From JACSRF01 sp963695505 (GTDB lineage Bacteria > Chloroflexota > Anaerolineae > Promineifilales > Promineifilaceae): 64,000 nt of DNA. Of this stretch, positions 62,195-64,000 are shown in pieces. A model generated the notes under the pieces. It ran no database searches. It saw nothing but the letters and a program-made list of their open reading frames with translations, and was not told the origin of the DNA. The stretch lies in the NCBI GenBank assembly GCA_963695505.1, contig CAVOGX010000015.1, positions 389,936 to 453,935 of the forward strand, read 5' to 3'. Position 1 is the stretch's first letter, and each line of letters starts with the position of its first letter. A program made the position numbers and the translations under genes.

Positions 62195-64000
62195 ATGTTT
62201 CGCCACAACTTGTGTGCGCCGGGAGGTTATTCCCGATTGCACCAACCGAACTATTTTGGGCGACTATTCTTAACCTATATTGTCATTGTACTGAGCGCCT
62301 ACTGGCTCCATGACCCTGGTTCTGCTTCTGCTGCGGCTCCCCTATCTCCCCTAAACACCGTCATCGTCGCCGACTGGGCAGACGCCACTTTTAGCCGGGA
62401 TTATTCGGTGCCGCCGAGCCAGCTTCGCCTGGAATGGATCATCCTGGACAGCCCCGCCTTGCCCGAATCAGTCAGAGACAAGAACATTTTGCTGCTGGTT
62501 CGCCCTGATGCCCCTTTTTCAGGGAGCATTTTGCAGCGCCTGTTGCCTCCCGCAGAAATCGCCACCTTTAAAGCTGCGGATGGGTCCCGAGTCATAGAAA
62601 CAGAGAGTTTGTGGATGGCAGGTAGAACCCTCTTTATTTGTGCGGGGCATGATTTTGTTCACGTGCGCAATGCCGCCGAGGCAGCAGCCCGCACCATCAT
62701 GAACCGTGCCCCGCCTGCCGCAGATTGGCTGCAAACGCGGTACAACGCCCCCCTGGATGAAGGCGTGCGCGACTACGTCTCCCAACTTACCTATTCTTGG
62801 GATGACGCGGAACTCTCCCTGACGGACCTGAAGATGAACCCTGATGCCATGCCACGTTGGCGCATCTCCACGGCCGAAGCCGAAGAGGATGTAACCCGGT
62901 TGTTTTACCTGTTTGCCCACGGCTACGCAGGCTATGCTTTTTTCAATGAGCAGGGGGAGTTTGCCGCTGCCGAGGCGCGCATCCGCGAAAGGCTGGCAGG
63001 ACAGTCAGGGTGGTTCACCAAGGACCTGGCGGGCCTGTTTTATGAAGAACTGGGCTTTATCACTGACTGTCATCTGAATATAGGTGATTACCAATACGCC
63101 GACCATGTGGACTTCTGGTATGACACCAGCTTGGAGGTGCTCCTGGGGGAAACGGGCTATGAGTTGGTGGAGGGAAACGGCTGTTACCCCATCCAATCCA
63201 TTAACGAGCAAGAACCGGCCGATTTTCTTTTCCCTTCTCTCAACGAGCAGGGTGACCCTATTTACCGGCTGGGAACCCTTGCTAAAAGCGCACCGCCTCC
63301 GCTGCGGCTGGTTACGCAAGACGGCGCGTATGCCCCTTACGAGGAGATACCCTTAGAGCATTCAGAGTTTGCCTACTATGCCAGGGACATTTTTCGCGAG
63401 GACAATATTGGCGGCATCCCTGTCATTCGGGTGCGCTCCTTTGGCGACGTTTACGAAGACATCCTGGATGATTTTGTAGCCACAGCCTCTGCTCACAAGT
63501 ATGACCCTGTCCTGCTGCTTGATATTCGCGGCAACCAGGGCGGCAATGAAGCATGGCCTGTCCGCTGGATACATGGCCTGACCGGCCGCCGTGCTGACTC
63601 GGTGTTCGTTTATTCGGAACTCAAACAGCAAAACCAGCATGGCCGGCCGCGCCAATCTCTTTGCCGACCTGCACGAACAGTATCCCGACAACACCATTAT
63701 TGCGGAAGATGACCGGCGGCACGCTGCCATCAGTCGCTCTTTGAAGACGGCGCTCGAAGTGTAAGCTGGACGGGTCCCTTTTACCCGCAAATGCCGCTCA
63801 TTCTGACGATACCACCCTGATCGTGATCGACGAATAATTGGGTTGCCTCGGCCGGGGAAGGGCTGGTCATGCGTGTCTCCCAGGCAGAAAATGTACTGGT
63901 CGTAGGCGAAAATAGCAAGGGCTGCCTCACTTTTGGCAACGCCGGTTTGCACCAACTGCCCCATTCCCGCATGCGGGTCAGCATGCCCATTAACTTTGGT
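62195..64000 (+). pseudogene. S41 family peptidase, partial, several frame breaks
   Basis: ATG 62195 follows GGGAGAG. A membrane anchor or signal (LFLTYIVIVLSAYWL) leads into an N-terminal domain of about 400 residues, then the S41 core (PVIRVRSFGDVYEDILDDF, DPVLLLDIRGNQGGN). The frame shifts near 63640, 63750, 63810 and 63833. After the last shift the sequence encodes VASAGEGLVMRV, where the Ser-Ala-Gly-Glu fits the S41 nucleophile, then GENSKGCLTFGNAG. The gene continues beyond the right edge. Conserved motifs on both sides of each break point to sequence error or recent decay. Confidence 0.75.

Overview
The window looks like a chromosomal segment of a Chloroflexota bacterium, probably Anaerolineae- or Caldilineae-like. 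This is inferred from gene content: DUF3467, a translin homologue, archease-RtcB, DUF5667 sigma-factor partners, PT-rich lipoproteins and DUF6431 transposons. It also rests on an extremely frequent palindrome (ACGGCCGT, often AACGGCCGTT) scattered through genes and spacers. No 16S rRNA or other phylogenetic marker is present, so the placement is tentative.

Region 1 (1-31.7 kb) is ordinary chromosome. It holds the 3' part of smc, a lipoprotein, mfd (broken by many small indels), pth, an oligopeptide-type binding lipoprotein with a membrane-anchored neighbour, a lipoprotein with three DsbA-like domains, and an HprK-like P-loop protein. Next comes a cobalamin-riboswitch operon (14.4-20.8 kb). 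It encodes a transcobalamin-like capture pair (an alpha/alpha-repeat protein plus a DUF4430 protein), a complete ECF transporter (S, T and fused A-A) and a PduO-type cobalamin adenosyltransferase. After it lie a cytochrome b / Rieske / triheme cytochrome c operon, an ECF sigma factor with its DUF5667 partner, translin and DUF3467 genes, archease-rtcB, a ComEA-like protein, a GT9 glycosyltransferase and tRNA-Asp(GTC) with a near-consensus promoter.

Region 2 (31.8-56.6 kb) is a mobile and decaying island anchored at that tRNA. The last 13 bases of the tRNA gene (CCCGTCGCTCCCG) recur at 37.1, 41.7, 45.3 and 56.5 kb, with a degenerate copy at 48.7 kb, and cut the island into modules. Most modules carry at least one small gene pair: RHH-like/HNH, antitoxin/PIN, DUF5678/retropepsin-like protease, AbiEi/AbiEii, BrnT/BrnA, VapB/VapC or a decayed PIN/partner. 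IS elements are layered on top: two full and two partial copies of a 1457-bp IS (here IS-A), a relative (IS-B) with an IS630 element nested in it, deletion derivatives sharing the same ends, another integrase-core IS (IS-C), IS66 and ISAs1 remnants, a nuclease-IS66 transposase fusion and a serine recombinase remnant whose 3' end contains the tRNA-derived repeat.

Region 3 (56.6-64 kb) carries a three-gene Mu/Tn552-like transposon module (AAA ATPase, DDE transposase, DUF6431 zinc-ribbon protein), a C-terminal remnant of a type ISP restriction enzyme, a HEPN/SH3-like membrane protein gene that is broken, and an S41 peptidase that runs off the right edge with several frame breaks.

Small frame breaks cluster in smc, mfd, the island and the right flank. 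The stretch from 7.8 to 31.7 kb has none that I could find. Some breaks may be sequencing error, because conserved motifs stay intact on both sides.
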